A DNA stretch of 36,616 bases from CALGFI01 sp036374435 (GTDB lineage: Bacteria; Actinomycetota; UBA4738; HRBIN12). The DNA lies in contig DASUTU010000029.1 of the NCBI GenBank assembly GCA_036374435.1, positions 1 through 36,616 of the forward strand, read 5' to 3'. Under the pieces are notes generated by a model. It did no database searches and was not told the DNA's origin. It was given only the letters and a program-made list of their open reading frames with translations. This document shows, one piece after another, positions 6,852 through 14,320 of the stretch. Position numbers and translations under genes: made by a program. Within the stretch, counting starts at the first letter, position 1. Each line of letters begins with the position of its first letter.

Positions 6852-7361
6852 TCACTCGGGCTCGGCGACGTAGTGCCCGGACTTGCCTCCGCGCTTCTCC
6901 AGCAACCGGAGGCCGTCGACACGAGCGGCGCGGTCGAACGCCTTCGCGGTGTCGTACAGGCTGAGCGCGGCCACGGCCGCGGCGGTGAGCGCCTCCATCT
7001 CGACCCCGGTCCGGTCCCGGGCCCGGACCGTGGCCCGAACGTGGATCGTCCCGGTCTGCGGTTCGGGCGTGACGACCACCTCGGCGCCGGTGATCGCGAT
7101 GGGGTGACAAAACGGGAGCAGGTCGGGCGTCCGCTTCACACCCATCAGGCCGGCGATCCGCGCCGCCTCGATGGGGTTGCCCTTCGGCGTCCCGGCGACG
7201 AGCGCGGCGCAGGCGTCGGCCGTCATCGTGACGACGCACTCGGCGATCGCCTCGCGGTCGGTGGCCTCTTTGCCGCCGACCTCCACGATCCTGGCGGCGT
7301 CGGCCGCCGGGTGCTTCGGCTCGGCCTCGGACGCGTCCCATCCGGTCGGCGAGGAGTTCAC
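6852..7361 (-). CDS. moaC: Cyclic pyranopterin monophosphate synthase MoaC
   Basis: A 169-residue enzyme that, with MoaA, turns GTP into cyclic pyranopterin monophosphate, the first stage of molybdenum cofactor synthesis. Conserved segments are TPKGNPIEAARIAGLMGVKR, TPDLLPFCHPI, TGVEMEALTAAAVAAL and YDTAKAFDRAARVDG, including the lysines of the active site. GTG 7361 lies 1 nt after the moeA stop and is served by GGAGGA inside the end of moeA, so translation is coupled. The cofactor product would be needed by the molybdo-oxidoreductase at 16055-17326. moaA is not in the window. Confidence 0.95.
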   Translation of the reverse strand: MNSSPTGWDASEAEPKHPAADAARIVEVGGKEATDREAIAECVVTMTADACAALVAGTPKGNPIEAARIAGLMGVKRTPDLLPFCHPIAITGAEVVVTPEPQTGTIHVRATVRARDRTGVEMEALTAAAVAALSLYDTAKAFDRAARVDGLRLLEKRGGKSGHYVAEPE

Positions 7362-7362
7362 C

Positions 7363-8625
7363 TCAGTCCTCCATGGACCGGAACAACATGACGCGGAGCT
7401 CCGTCCCCGGCTCCGCCGTCTCGACGCCGGGCGGGACGATGGCCAGCCCGTTCGCCCGCGCCACCGTGGCGATCAGGTTCGAGCCGCGCGCTCCGGTCGG
7501 CGCCGCCACCCAGCCGTCGCCCGTGCGCCGGACCCGGACCCGGGCGTACTGCGTCTTGCCCCGGGGCCCGGAGATCGACCCGTCGACCCGGGCGGTGATC
7601 TCGGGCCGGAACAGGTTCCGCCGCCCCATCATCTTCATGAGCGCCGGCCGGATGAACACCTCGAAGCTCACGAAGACGCTCACGGGGTTGCCCGGCAGCC
7701 CGAAATACGGCTTGCCCTCGATGTGGCCGAACCCCTGGGGCATCCCCGGCTGCATCGCCACGCCGTAGAACTCGAGCTCGCCGCGGCCCAGGAACGCGGC
7801 CTTGACGACGTCCCGCTCTCCCACCGAGACGCCGCCCGAGGACACGAACGCGTCGGCCTGGAGGCCGTGCGAGAGCACCGCCTCTCTCAGCGCGTCCACG
7901 TCGTCGCGCACGATGCCGGCGAGCGTCGGCACGGCCCCGGCCTCCCGCAGCGCCGCGAACAACGTGTAGGCGTTCGAGTCCCGGACCTGCCCGAAGTCGG
8001 GCCGGTCGGTCGGCGGCACGAGCTCGTCCCCGGTCGAGAGCACCACGACGCGGGGCCGCGGGCGGACGAGCGGGTGCGAGACCCCGGCCGCGGCGAGCAG
8101 GCCGAGCTCGGGAGCTTGAAGGCGCCGGCCAGCCGGCACGAGCGGATCGCCGCTGCGGACGTCTTCGCCCGCCGGCCGGACGTGTTTGCCCTCGGGCGAC
8201 GGGGCCAGGATCCGGACCGTCTCGCCCAGGACCTCACACACCTCGATGGGGACGATGGTGTCGGCGCCTGCGGGCACCGGCGCACCGGTGGCGACGGCGA
8301 TGGCCTCGCCACCGCCGACCGTTCCCTCGGGCCGTCGTCCGATCATGGCCCGGCCGGCGATGCGCAGCTCGACCGGCGAGGCCGGGGACGCCCCCGTCAC
8401 CTCGGACGAGCGCACGGCGAACCCGTCCATGGCCGAGCTGGCGAACGCCGGCAGATCGGTCTCGGCGACCACGTCCCCGGCCAGGACGCACCCGTAGACC
8501 TCGGTCAGCGAGAGCTCGAGCGGCTGCAAGGGCTCGACGGCGGCGAGCACGTGCTCGCGCGCTTCTTCGACCGACCGCAAGCCGACGCCGCTGTCGTGGT
8601 CGTGCAGCGAGTGGGCATGGGCCAT
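7363..8625 (-). CDS. moeA: Molybdopterin molybdotransferase MoeA / gephyrin-like Glp
   Basis: A 420-residue protein with the complete MoeA architecture: domains I/II with DLPAFASSAMDGFAVRS, the GEPH-fold domain III with VVLSTGDELVPP and FVSSGGVSVGERDVVKAAF, YFGLPGNPVSVFVSFEVF, and the beta C-terminal domain IV. MoeA inserts molybdenum into adenylylated molybdopterin. In Actinobacteria the copy next to galU and sepX/glpR is the Glp paralogue, which also binds FtsZ. Here it also sits directly upstream of moaC, so either or both roles are possible. AGTCTA on the plus strand (TAGACT on this strand) lies 7 nt from the ATG, suggesting its own leaderless promoter inside the 37-nt gap after galU. Confidence 0.92.
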   Translation of the reverse strand: MAHAHSLHDHDSGVGLRSVEEAREHVLAAVEPLQPLELSLTEVYGCVLAGDVVAETDLPAFASSAMDGFAVRSSEVTGASPASPVELRIAGRAMIGRRPEGTVGGGEAIAVATGAPVPAGADTIVPIEVCEVLGETVRILAPSPEGKHVRPAGEDVRSGDPLVPAGRRLQAPELGLLAAAGVSHPLVRPRPRVVVLSTGDELVPPTDRPDFGQVRDSNAYTLFAALREAGAVPTLAGIVRDDVDALREAVLSHGLQADAFVSSGGVSVGERDVVKAAFLGRGELEFYGVAMQPGMPQGFGHIEGKPYFGLPGNPVSVFVSFEVFIRPALMKMMGRRNLFRPEITARVDGSISGPRGKTQYARVRVRRTGDGWVAAPTGARGSNLIATVARANGLAIVPPGVETAEPGTELRVMLFRSMED

Positions 8626-8632
8626 GGCCGCC

Positions 8633-8638
8633 AGTCTA
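8633..8638 (-). promoter_or_regulatory. Probable -10 element of moeA/glp (leaderless)
   Basis: TAGACT on the minus strand ends 7 nt before ATG 8625. No Shine-Dalgarno is visible, which fits a transcript starting at the initiation codon. Confidence 0.4.
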
Positions 8639-8662
8639 TCGGCGCCCGGTCGACCACCCGGG

Positions 8663-9556
8663 TCAGAGCAGCTTCTTGCGTTCGGCCAGGTCGGCGAGCC
8701 AGCGCCGCAGGTCCTTGCCGATGTCGTCGCGTTCGATGGCGATCTCGATCATGGCCTTCACGTAGTCGAGCTTGTTGCCCGTGTCGAACCGGCCGCTCTC
8801 GAACACGTGGGCATACACGGCCTGCTCCTGCGCCAGGACGTTGATGGCGTCGGTGAGCTGGATCTCGCCCCCCACCCCGGGCTCGAGGCCCCGCAGGGCG
8901 TCGAAGATCTCCGGCGTGAGCACGTAGCGGCCGATGGCCGCCAGGTTGGAGGGGGCGACCTCCGGATCCGGCTTCTCCACGACGGAGAGCACGCGGGCCA
9001 GCCGGTCCTCCTCGACGAACTCGGGCTCGATGCAGCCGTACAGGCTGATGTCGTCGCGGAACACCTGCATGGCGGCGAGGACGCTCCGGCCGTACCGCTC
9101 GTGGATCCGCAACATCTCCGAGAGCAGCGGGTGCGACTCGGCCATGATGTCGTCGCCGAGCAGCACGGCGAACGGCTCGTCCCCCACGTGCATCTCCGCG
9201 ACCGAGACGGCGTGGCCGAGCCCGAGCGGGTCCCGCTGGCGGATGTAGTGGATCGTGGCCATGTCCGAGATCTCGCGGACCTGCTTCAGCTCGTCGAACT
9301 TCCCCTTGGACTCGAGGAAGTGCTCGAGCTCGATCGACCGGTCGAAGTGGTCCTCGATCGACCGTTTCCCCCGGCCGGTGATGATCAGGATGTCGGTGAG
9401 GCCGGCGCGCACCGCCTCCTCGACGACCCACTGGATCGCCGGCTTGTCCAGGAGCGGCAGCATCTCCTTCGGCTGCGCCTTCGTTGCGGGGAGGAAGCGC
9501 GTCCCCAGCCCGGCCGCGGGGATGACGGCCTTGCGGATCTTCGCGAACTTCGCCAT
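8663..9556 (-). CDS. galU: UTP-glucose-1-phosphate uridylyltransferase GalU
   Basis: A 297-residue nucleotidyltransferase making UDP-glucose from UTP and glucose-1-phosphate, a precursor for envelope glycans. The signature GLGTRFLPATKAQPKEMLPL is at the N-terminus. IQWVVEEAVRAG, GLGHAVSVAEMHVGDEPFAV, LLGDDIM, GGEIQLTDAI and FDTGNKLDYVKA follow. ATG 9556 was preferred over an upstream in-frame start at 9580 because a good GGAGG lies 5 nt before it and the protein then begins MAKFAKIRKAVIPAAG as usual. It is the first gene of the minus-strand group galU-moeA-moaC-sepX. Confidence 0.95.
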   Translation of the reverse strand: MAKFAKIRKAVIPAAGLGTRFLPATKAQPKEMLPLLDKPAIQWVVEEAVRAGLTDILIITGRGKRSIEDHFDRSIELEHFLESKGKFDELKQVREISDMATIHYIRQRDPLGLGHAVSVAEMHVGDEPFAVLLGDDIMAESHPLLSEMLRIHERYGRSVLAAMQVFRDDISLYGCIEPEFVEEDRLARVLSVVEKPDPEVAPSNLAAIGRYVLTPEIFDALRGLEPGVGGEIQLTDAINVLAQEQAVYAHVFESGRFDTGNKLDYVKAMIEIAIERDDIGKDLRRWLADLAERKKLL

Positions 9557-9654
9557 GTCGCCTCCGAGGTCGGGCTCCAAGGGAGGGGGGACCCGCAGGA
9601 TACCCCTCCGGCGCCGAGGACATACATCCCCCCGGTGGCCGACAGCGCCTCCGC

Positions 9655-9660
9655 TACACT
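9655..9660 (+). promoter_or_regulatory. Probable -10 element of fmdB (leaderless)
   Basis: TACACT ends 6 nt before GTG 9667, with no room for a ribosome binding site. The region lies between the divergent galU and fmdB genes. Confidence 0.45.
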
Positions 9661-9666
9661 CCCGAC

Positions 9667-9996
9667 GTGCCCACCTACGAGTACCAGTGCACCGCCTGCG
9701 GTCAGCAGATCGAGGTGTTCCAGCGGATCACTGAGGATCCCCTCACGACCTGCGGCGTCTGCGGAGGCCCGCTCCGGAAGGTCTTCCACCCGGCGGGCAT
9801 CGTCTTCAAAGGGTCGGGCTTCTACGCGACCGACAGCCGCTCGGGCTCCAAGTCGCGCTCCGGCACCAAGGATGTCGGCAAGAAGGAGGAGGGCAGCTCG
9901 GGATCGGGGGAGGCTGCCGCCAGCCCGTCTTCCTCCGATGGCTCGTCGAAAGGCGAGGGCTCCTCGTCGGCTCCGAAGGAGCGGTCGGCGTCGTGA
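9667..9996 (+). CDS. FmdB-family zinc-ribbon protein
   Basis: A 109-residue protein starting MPTYEYQCTACG. Two CxxC pairs (C8/C11 and C29/C32) form the small zinc ribbon of the FmdB/putative regulatory protein family, ending with the family-typical FKGSGFYATD. The tail from about residue 60 is a low-complexity Ser/Gly/Lys/Glu stretch, common in actinobacterial members. The precise function of the family is not established. Its last four bases (GTGA, 9993-9996) contain the start of the MTA phosphorylase gene, so the two are translationally coupled. Confidence 0.9.
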   Translation: MPTYEYQCTACGQQIEVFQRITEDPLTTCGVCGGPLRKVFHPAGIVFKGSGFYATDSRSGSKSRSGTKDVGKKEEGSSGSGEAAASPSSSDGSSKGEGSSSAPKERSAS

Positions 9997-10787
9997 CCAC
10001 CGCCGAGATCGGGGTGTTCGGGGGGTCCGGGTTCACCGCGTTCCTGGACGATGCCGAGGCCGTGGACGTCGACACCCCCTACGGGAAGCCGGCGGCGCCT
10101 CCGCTGGTCGGCGAGGTTGGCGGGCGGCGGGTGGCGTTCCTGCCCCGACACGGCGTCAAACACGAATACCCGCCTCACAAGATCCCCTACCTGGCGAACG
10201 TCTGGGCGATGAAGGAGCTCGGCGTCACCCGTGTGATCGGGCCGAACGCCTGCGGTTCGCTCCAGGATCACGTCGAACCGGGCGACTTCGTCGTCTGCGA
10301 CCAGCTCGTCGACCGGACCAGGGACCGTCCGAACACGTTCTACGACGGGCCCATCACCACGCATATCTCGTTCGCCGATCCGTATTGCCCCACCATGCGG
10401 GCCGTGGCGATCGAGCGAGGTCGAGCCCTCGGCATCCCGATCCACGACCGTGGCACGGTCGTCGTGATCGAGGGCCCCCGCTTCTCCACCCGCGCCGAGT
10501 CCGCGTGGTTCCGCTCGGCGGGGTGGGAGGTCATCAACATGACGCAGTACCCCGAAGCCGTCCTGGCCCGGGAGCTCGAGCTCTGCTACGTGAACGTCTC
10601 GCTGATCACCGACTGGGACGTGGGGGTGGAGGGCGTGCCGCCGGTGACGAACGACGAGGTGATCCGGGTGTTCGCCGAGAACAACGAGAAGGTGCGGAAC
10701 CTGTTGTTCTCGATCATCCCGGCGCTGCCCGCGGAGCGCGACTGCGCCTGCGCCACCGCGCTCGAGGCCGCCACCTTCGAAGCCTGA
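9993..10787 (+). CDS. mtnP: S-methyl-5'-thioadenosine phosphorylase
   Basis: A 264-residue purine nucleoside phosphorylase of the trimeric PNP/MTAP family, cleaving methylthioadenosine with phosphate to adenine and methylthioribose-1-phosphate (polyamine and methionine salvage). Seen are IGVFGGSGF at the N-terminus, the phosphate-site histidine in LPRHGVKHEYPPHKIPY, GPNACGSLQDHVEPGDFVV, IEGPRFSTRAES, the substrate-site motif VINMTQYPEAVLARELELCY and the base-contacting aspartates in ITDWDVG. The NMT context favours MTA over inosine/guanosine. GTG 9993 overlaps fmdB by 4 nt, and the stop overlaps the next ATG by 1 nt. Confidence 0.93.
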   Translation: MTTAEIGVFGGSGFTAFLDDAEAVDVDTPYGKPAAPPLVGEVGGRRVAFLPRHGVKHEYPPHKIPYLANVWAMKELGVTRVIGPNACGSLQDHVEPGDFVVCDQLVDRTRDRPNTFYDGPITTHISFADPYCPTMRAVAIERGRALGIPIHDRGTVVVIEGPRFSTRAESAWFRSAGWEVINMTQYPEAVLARELELCYVNVSLITDWDVGVEGVPPVTNDEVIRVFAENNEKVRNLLFSIIPALPAERDCACATALEAATFEA

Positions 10788-10969
10788 TGCCGAGAGAGCC
10801 CGTCCTCGTCACGATCGAGCTGCGCTTCGTGGCCGAGGACGATCCCGATCAGCTCGCCGAGCGGCTCCGGGAGTCGGTCTCGATGATCGTCGGGCGCGAT
10901 CGTCTCGAGGACTTCCGCGTGCGCGCCTTGCCGCTCTCGCCGCCGAAGAAGAAGTCGCGCCCGGAGTGA
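10787..10969 (+). CDS. Small conserved-looking hypothetical protein (60 aa)
   Basis: ATG 10787 shares its A with the stop of the MTA phosphorylase gene (TGATG), a coupling that supports reality. The protein begins MPREPVLVTIELRFVAED, likely a beta strand, continues with an amphipathic helix containing DPDQLAERLRESVSMIVGR, and ends in a basic PPKKKSRPE tail. It has no cysteines or membrane segments. Function unknown. Confidence 0.65.
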   Translation: MPREPVLVTIELRFVAEDDPDQLAERLRESVSMIVGRDRLEDFRVRALPLSPPKKKSRPE

Positions 10970-11016
10970 CCTTCGTCACGGTGCGAGCGTCGCCGCGCCG
11001 GTAGCGTCGCCTCGTC

Positions 11017-11676
11017 GTGGTGTGGGGCCCGTTCTCCAGGAGATGGTCGCGCCGGTCCAAGCTGTTCGCGGCCCTCGCGGTCGTCTCGGGCGCCGCCGCC
11101 TTCCTGATGGTGGACGGATACGCCGCCCGGCTGGAGGCGCTCGCGCCGGTCGCGGGGCGGCCCGTGCCGGTGGTCGTCGCCGCCCGCGACCTGGCCCGCG
11201 GCACCGTGCTCGCCGACGACGCGGTGCACGTCCGGCTGGTGCCCGCGGCGTTCGCGCCCCCGGGGAGGGTGGCCGCCGTCCCCTCGCTGGTCGGCCGGAC
11301 GCTCACGTCGGACGTGGCCGAGGGGGAGCCGGTCACCAAGACGCGGATCGCGACCTCGGGCGGACCGGTCGCCTCGTTGGTTCCCTCGGGGCTCCGCGCG
11401 TTCCCCATACCGGTCGGTCCGTCCGTCGGGGCGGTGCGCCCGGGTGATCTCGTGGACGTGATCGCGACGTTCGGCGGTCCCCGCCCGTACACCGACACGG
11501 TGGCGGGCGCGCTGGAGGTCCTGGCGATCGTCCGGCCCGATGTCACGTTCGAGGCGGGCGGCGGAGGCGGTACGTCGCTCGTGTTGCTGGTCGGCCCGGA
11601 GATCGCCGAGGAGCTCGCCTACGCCTCGGCGTTCGCCGACCTCGCGGTGGCCGTGGCACCCCCGGCCGGCGAGTGA
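11017..11676 (+). CDS. CpaB/SAF-domain membrane-anchored protein
   Basis: A 219-residue protein from GTG 11017. A basic N-terminus (RRWSRRSK) precedes one membrane helix (LFAALAVVSGAAAFLMV). The SAF-type beta-clip domain follows, with VPVVVAARDLARGTVLADDAVHVRLVP and GRTLTSDVAEGEPVTKTRI. An RcpC/CpaB-like second domain has FPIPVGPSVGAVRPGDLVDV. CpaB proteins assist assembly of Flp/tad pili, but no other tad gene is nearby. In many Actinobacteria a lone SAF protein sits next to fmdB, as here, so a pilus role is not implied. It ends 60 nt before the CTG start of uppP. Confidence 0.8.
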   Translation: MVWGPFSRRWSRRSKLFAALAVVSGAAAFLMVDGYAARLEALAPVAGRPVPVVVAARDLARGTVLADDAVHVRLVPAAFAPPGRVAAVPSLVGRTLTSDVAEGEPVTKTRIATSGGPVASLVPSGLRAFPIPVGPSVGAVRPGDLVDVIATFGGPRPYTDTVAGALEVLAIVRPDVTFEAGGGGGTSLVLLVGPEIAEELAYASAFADLAVAVAPPAGE

Positions 11677-11701
11677 TCCCGGCCCCGGGCGGAGCCCCCG
11701 C

Positions 11702-11707
11702 TAGGAT
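11702..11707 (+). promoter_or_regulatory. Possible -10 element of uppP
   Basis: TAGGAT ends 29 nt before the proposed CTG start, giving a leader of about 22 nt that would contain the GGGAGG ribosome binding site. Confidence 0.3.
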
Positions 11708-11736
11708 TGCGGGGCTTTCGGCCCGGGAGGACCCCC

Positions 11737-12579
11737 CTGAGCATCCTGCAGGCGATCGTGCTCGGCATCACGCAAGGCATCACCGAGTTCGCCCCGATCT
11801 CGAGCTCCGGCCATCTGATCCTGGTCCCCTGGTTGTTCGACTGGCCGATCCTCCGGGACGCCGACCTGAACAAGACCTTCGACGTCGCGCTCCACCTCGG
11901 AACGCTGGTGGGGGCGCTCGTCTATTTCCGCCGGGACGTCGTCCGGTACACGGTCGCGTGGGTGGGCTCGATCGCCGGACGCCGGATCGAGACGGTGGAC
12001 CAGCGACTGGCCTGGGCGCTGGTGATCGGCACGATCCCCGGCGTCCTCATCGGGGCCACGCTCGAGGGCGTGATCCAGGACGAGCTCGGGCAGCCCTGGT
12101 TGATCCTGACGATGCTGGCCGTCTACGGCGTGGTCCTCTACGTGGTCGACCGGCGCGCGTCGGCTCGCCGAGGGCTGGACACGCTCACGGTGGGGAACGG
12201 GTGGTGGCTGGGCGTCGCGCAGGCGGTGGCCCTGCAGCCGGGCGTGTCGCGTTCGGGCGTGACGATCACGGCCGCCCGGGCCATGGGGTTCGACCGGCCC
12301 ACGGCCGCCCGGTTCTCGTTCCTGCTCTCGCTGCCGATCATCGCCGGCGCCGGCGTCTACAAAGGGCTGGACCTGGTCCGCGAAGGCATCCCGCCCGGCA
12401 TGGGCGGCGCGTTCCTGTCGGGCATGTTGGCATCCGCGGTCTCGGGGTTCCTGGTGATCGCGTTCCTGTTGTCGTACCTGCGACGGCGCGACTTCTCGGT
12501 GTTCCTCTGGTATCGCCTGGCGGCCACGGCCCTGGGTGTTGCCGTTATCGCCGCCGGGGTCCGTGCGGCGACGATCTAG
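11737..12579 (+). CDS. uppP: Undecaprenyl-diphosphatase UppP (BacA), probable CTG start
   Basis: A 280-residue membrane phosphatase that regenerates undecaprenyl phosphate, the carrier for peptidoglycan and other envelope glycans. The signatures are ITQGITEFAPISSSGHLIL, containing the catalytic Glu-rich motif, and QPGVSRSGVTITAARAMG, the PGxSRSG motif, with about eight hydrophobic helices. The family starts M-SILQAIVLGI. Here that position is CTG 11737, preceded by GGGAGG with a 6-nt spacer. A TTG at 11707 would add ten residues not found in the family and would overlap the putative -10. I therefore prefer CTG. Confidence 0.92.
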   Translation: MSILQAIVLGITQGITEFAPISSSGHLILVPWLFDWPILRDADLNKTFDVALHLGTLVGALVYFRRDVVRYTVAWVGSIAGRRIETVDQRLAWALVIGTIPGVLIGATLEGVIQDELGQPWLILTMLAVYGVVLYVVDRRASARRGLDTLTVGNGWWLGVAQAVALQPGVSRSGVTITAARAMGFDRPTAARFSFLLSLPIIAGAGVYKGLDLVREGIPPGMGGAFLSGMLASAVSGFLVIAFLLSYLRRRDFSVFLWYRLAATALGVAVIAAGVRAATI

Positions 12580-12588
12580 GCGACGAGC

Positions 12589-13242
12589 TCAGCCGGCCAA
12601 GGCGTCGAGCGGCGCCACGCCGAACCCGACGGTGAACCGCCGGCACCAGATCACCGCCGTTCGGAACGAGGACAGGTCGGCGTCCGGTGGGATCTCGTAG
12701 TTCGAGCTCCCGAGGTTGCCCTTCAGCGGTCCGAGGTCGAGGTGATCGCCGTCGGCCCAGACGTGCCAGTCGTCCGACAGCGGCTGATCGGACAACAACA
12801 CGCGCAGGTCGGGGCCGTTGGAGGTGTCGAGCCCCTGGAGGCGGAGGTATCGGGTGCCGTCCTCGAGCTCGAGGACTACGGCGGTGCCGGACGTTGCGTG
12901 CTCGAGGCCCTGGAAGCGGCCGCGCGCGAGCGGGGCGGGTTCGGCGGGTTCGGCGGGTTCGGCGGGATCGCCACCCTCGTCGGCGCCCGCGGCCACGTCC
13001 CCCTCCTCGGCGTCGTCGGCGGCCTCGGCCGGCCCGTCCGAACCCTCCCCGTCCACCTCCTCGTCGGCCCCTGCGGCCGGGGCGACGGGCAAGGCCTCGT
13101 CCACCCGCCGGTCGACGAACAGGTTCCAGGGCGCGAACCAGTAGAGGGCGAACCCGAGGAGGGCGGCCAGCACCATCCCGGCCGCCGCTGACCGTCCCGG
13201 ATGACGCCGCACCATCGCCCACGCCGACGACACGATCTTCAT
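12589..13242 (-). CDS. Membrane-anchored DM13-domain protein
   Basis: A 217-residue protein: a basic N-terminus, one membrane helix at about 17-37, an acidic linker (45-105) ending in AEP repeats, and a DM13 domain from about 106. The domain has GRFQGLEHATSGTAVVLE, YLRLQGLDTSNGPDLRVLLS and, near the end, FRTAVIWCRRFTVGFGVA with the conserved cysteine. DM13 domains are predicted extracytoplasmic, possibly redox-active modules often found with DOMON or cytochrome b561 domains. Here the gene follows the operon that encodes a cytochrome-b561-like fusion. ATG 13242 is preceded by GGACGGAG. It lies 28 nt after the epimerase gene, co-directional. Confidence 0.8.
   Translation of the reverse strand: MKIVSSAWAMVRRHPGRSAAAGMVLAALLGFALYWFAPWNLFVDRRVDEALPVAPAAGADEEVDGEGSDGPAEAADDAEEGDVAAGADEGGDPAEPAEPAEPAPLARGRFQGLEHATSGTAVVLELEDGTRYLRLQGLDTSNGPDLRVLLSDQPLSDDWHVWADGDHLDLGPLKGNLGSSNYEIPPDADLSSFRTAVIWCRRFTVGFGVAPLDALAG
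12935..12967. repeat. 9-bp tandem repeat coding for AEP units
   Basis: Near-identical 9-bp units of GGCGGGTTC are repeated about 3.5 times within the acidic linker of the DM13 protein and read as Ala-Glu-Pro on the minus strand. Such a tract could vary in length by slippage without a frameshift. Confidence 0.8.
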
Positions 13243-13270
13243 GGCCGGCTCCGTCCTTTCGCCTCCGTTC

Positions 13271-14320
13271 TCATTGCACCGGGGCGCGCTCACGCAGGGG
13301 CGAGCGGGCGAAGGCCCGCATTCCCTCCTCGAAGCCGATGCGAGCGCGAAACCCCAACGCCCGTTCGGCGCGGCCGGGCGAGGCGAAGACGTGGCGGACG
13401 TCGCCGAGCCGGAACTCTCCGGTCACGACCGGCCGGGGCGCGTCCGGGCCGAACGCGCCGGCCAGGGCCGACGCCATCTCCCCGACGGAGCGCGGCGTCC
13501 CGCTCGCGACGTTGAACACCCCGATGACCGGCGGGTCGGCGGTGAGCGCGAGGACGTTCGCCCGCGCGACGTCCGTGACGTGCACGAAGTCCCGGAGCTG
13601 GCGGCCGTCCTCGAACACGCGAGGAGACCGGCCCGCTTCGAGCGCGCTTCGGAACAGGCTCGCCACCCCCGCGTAGGGCGTGTCGCGCGGCATCCGGGGC
13701 CCGTACACGTTGTGGTAGCGGAGCGCCGTCACGGGCGTCCCCGTCTCGCGGGCGAACGCGAACGCGAGGTGCTCCTGGTGCACCTTGGTCGCCGCGTACA
13801 CGTTGCGCGGATCCACCGGCGCGTCTTCGTCCACGGCGTCCGCCACGAGATCGCCGCCACACCGAGGACAGGGCGGCTCGAACGACCCCGCCACCAGCCG
13901 CTCCCGAGACCGGGGGCCGGGCCGAACCACCCCGTGCAGTCCACATCGGTACCGGCCCTCGCCGTACACGACCATGCTGCTCGCCAGCACGAGCCGGCCC
14001 CGGAACGTCGTGCGGTGGAGCGCGGTGAGCACCGCGGCCGTCCCGACGTCGTTGTGCGAGACGTAGGCGGGCAGGTCGCCGAGGTCCACCCCGAGCCCGA
14101 CCATCGACCCCTGGTGGCACACCGCGTCCGCTCCCCGGAGGACGTGCTCGACCGTGTCCGAGTCGCGGACGTCTCCTCGTACGAGCTCGACTCCCTCGCG
14201 AATCGCACCCCGGTCGGCGCGTCGGTCGAGCGCCACGACCTCGATCCCGACGGAGACGAGCTCGTCCACGACGTGCGACCCGATGAACCCGACCCCTCCC
14301 GTCACCAGCACCCGGCTCAC
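13271..14320 (-). CDS. NAD-dependent sugar epimerase (dTDP-L-rhamnose-4-epimerase-like)
   Basis: A 349-residue extended short-chain dehydrogenase. The Rossmann motif is TGGVGFIGSH (7-16), the catalytic Ser lies in LASSMVVYGEG and the YxxxK pair in VYAATK (Y175, K179); RYHNVYGPRMPRDTPYAG follows. Between residues 126 and 154 there is an insert with CGLH and CPRCGG, which looks like a zinc ribbon. I associate this with dTDP-L-rhamnose 4-epimerases rather than GalE. The likely role is making a nucleotide-activated deoxysugar for the linked glycosyltransferases. GTG 14320 overlaps the stop of the upstream gene by 4 nt. The exact substrate is inferred. Confidence 0.85.
   Translation of the reverse strand: MSRVLVTGGVGFIGSHVVDELVSVGIEVVALDRRADRGAIREGVELVRGDVRDSDTVEHVLRGADAVCHQGSMVGLGVDLGDLPAYVSHNDVGTAAVLTALHRTTFRGRLVLASSMVVYGEGRYRCGLHGVVRPGPRSRERLVAGSFEPPCPRCGGDLVADAVDEDAPVDPRNVYAATKVHQEHLAFAFARETGTPVTALRYHNVYGPRMPRDTPYAGVASLFRSALEAGRSPRVFEDGRQLRDFVHVTDVARANVLALTADPPVIGVFNVASGTPRSVGEMASALAGAFGPDAPRPVVTGEFRLGDVRHVFASPGRAERALGFRARIGFEEGMRAFARSPLRERAPVQ

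Noticed and set aside
11017..11676. Part of a Flp/tad pilus operon
   Set aside because: Only the CpaB/SAF protein is present; no TadA, TadB, TadC or prepilin is next to it.
12935..12967. Short tandem repeat as a CRISPR array
   Set aside because: The units are 9 bp without spacers and lie in frame inside a coding linker.
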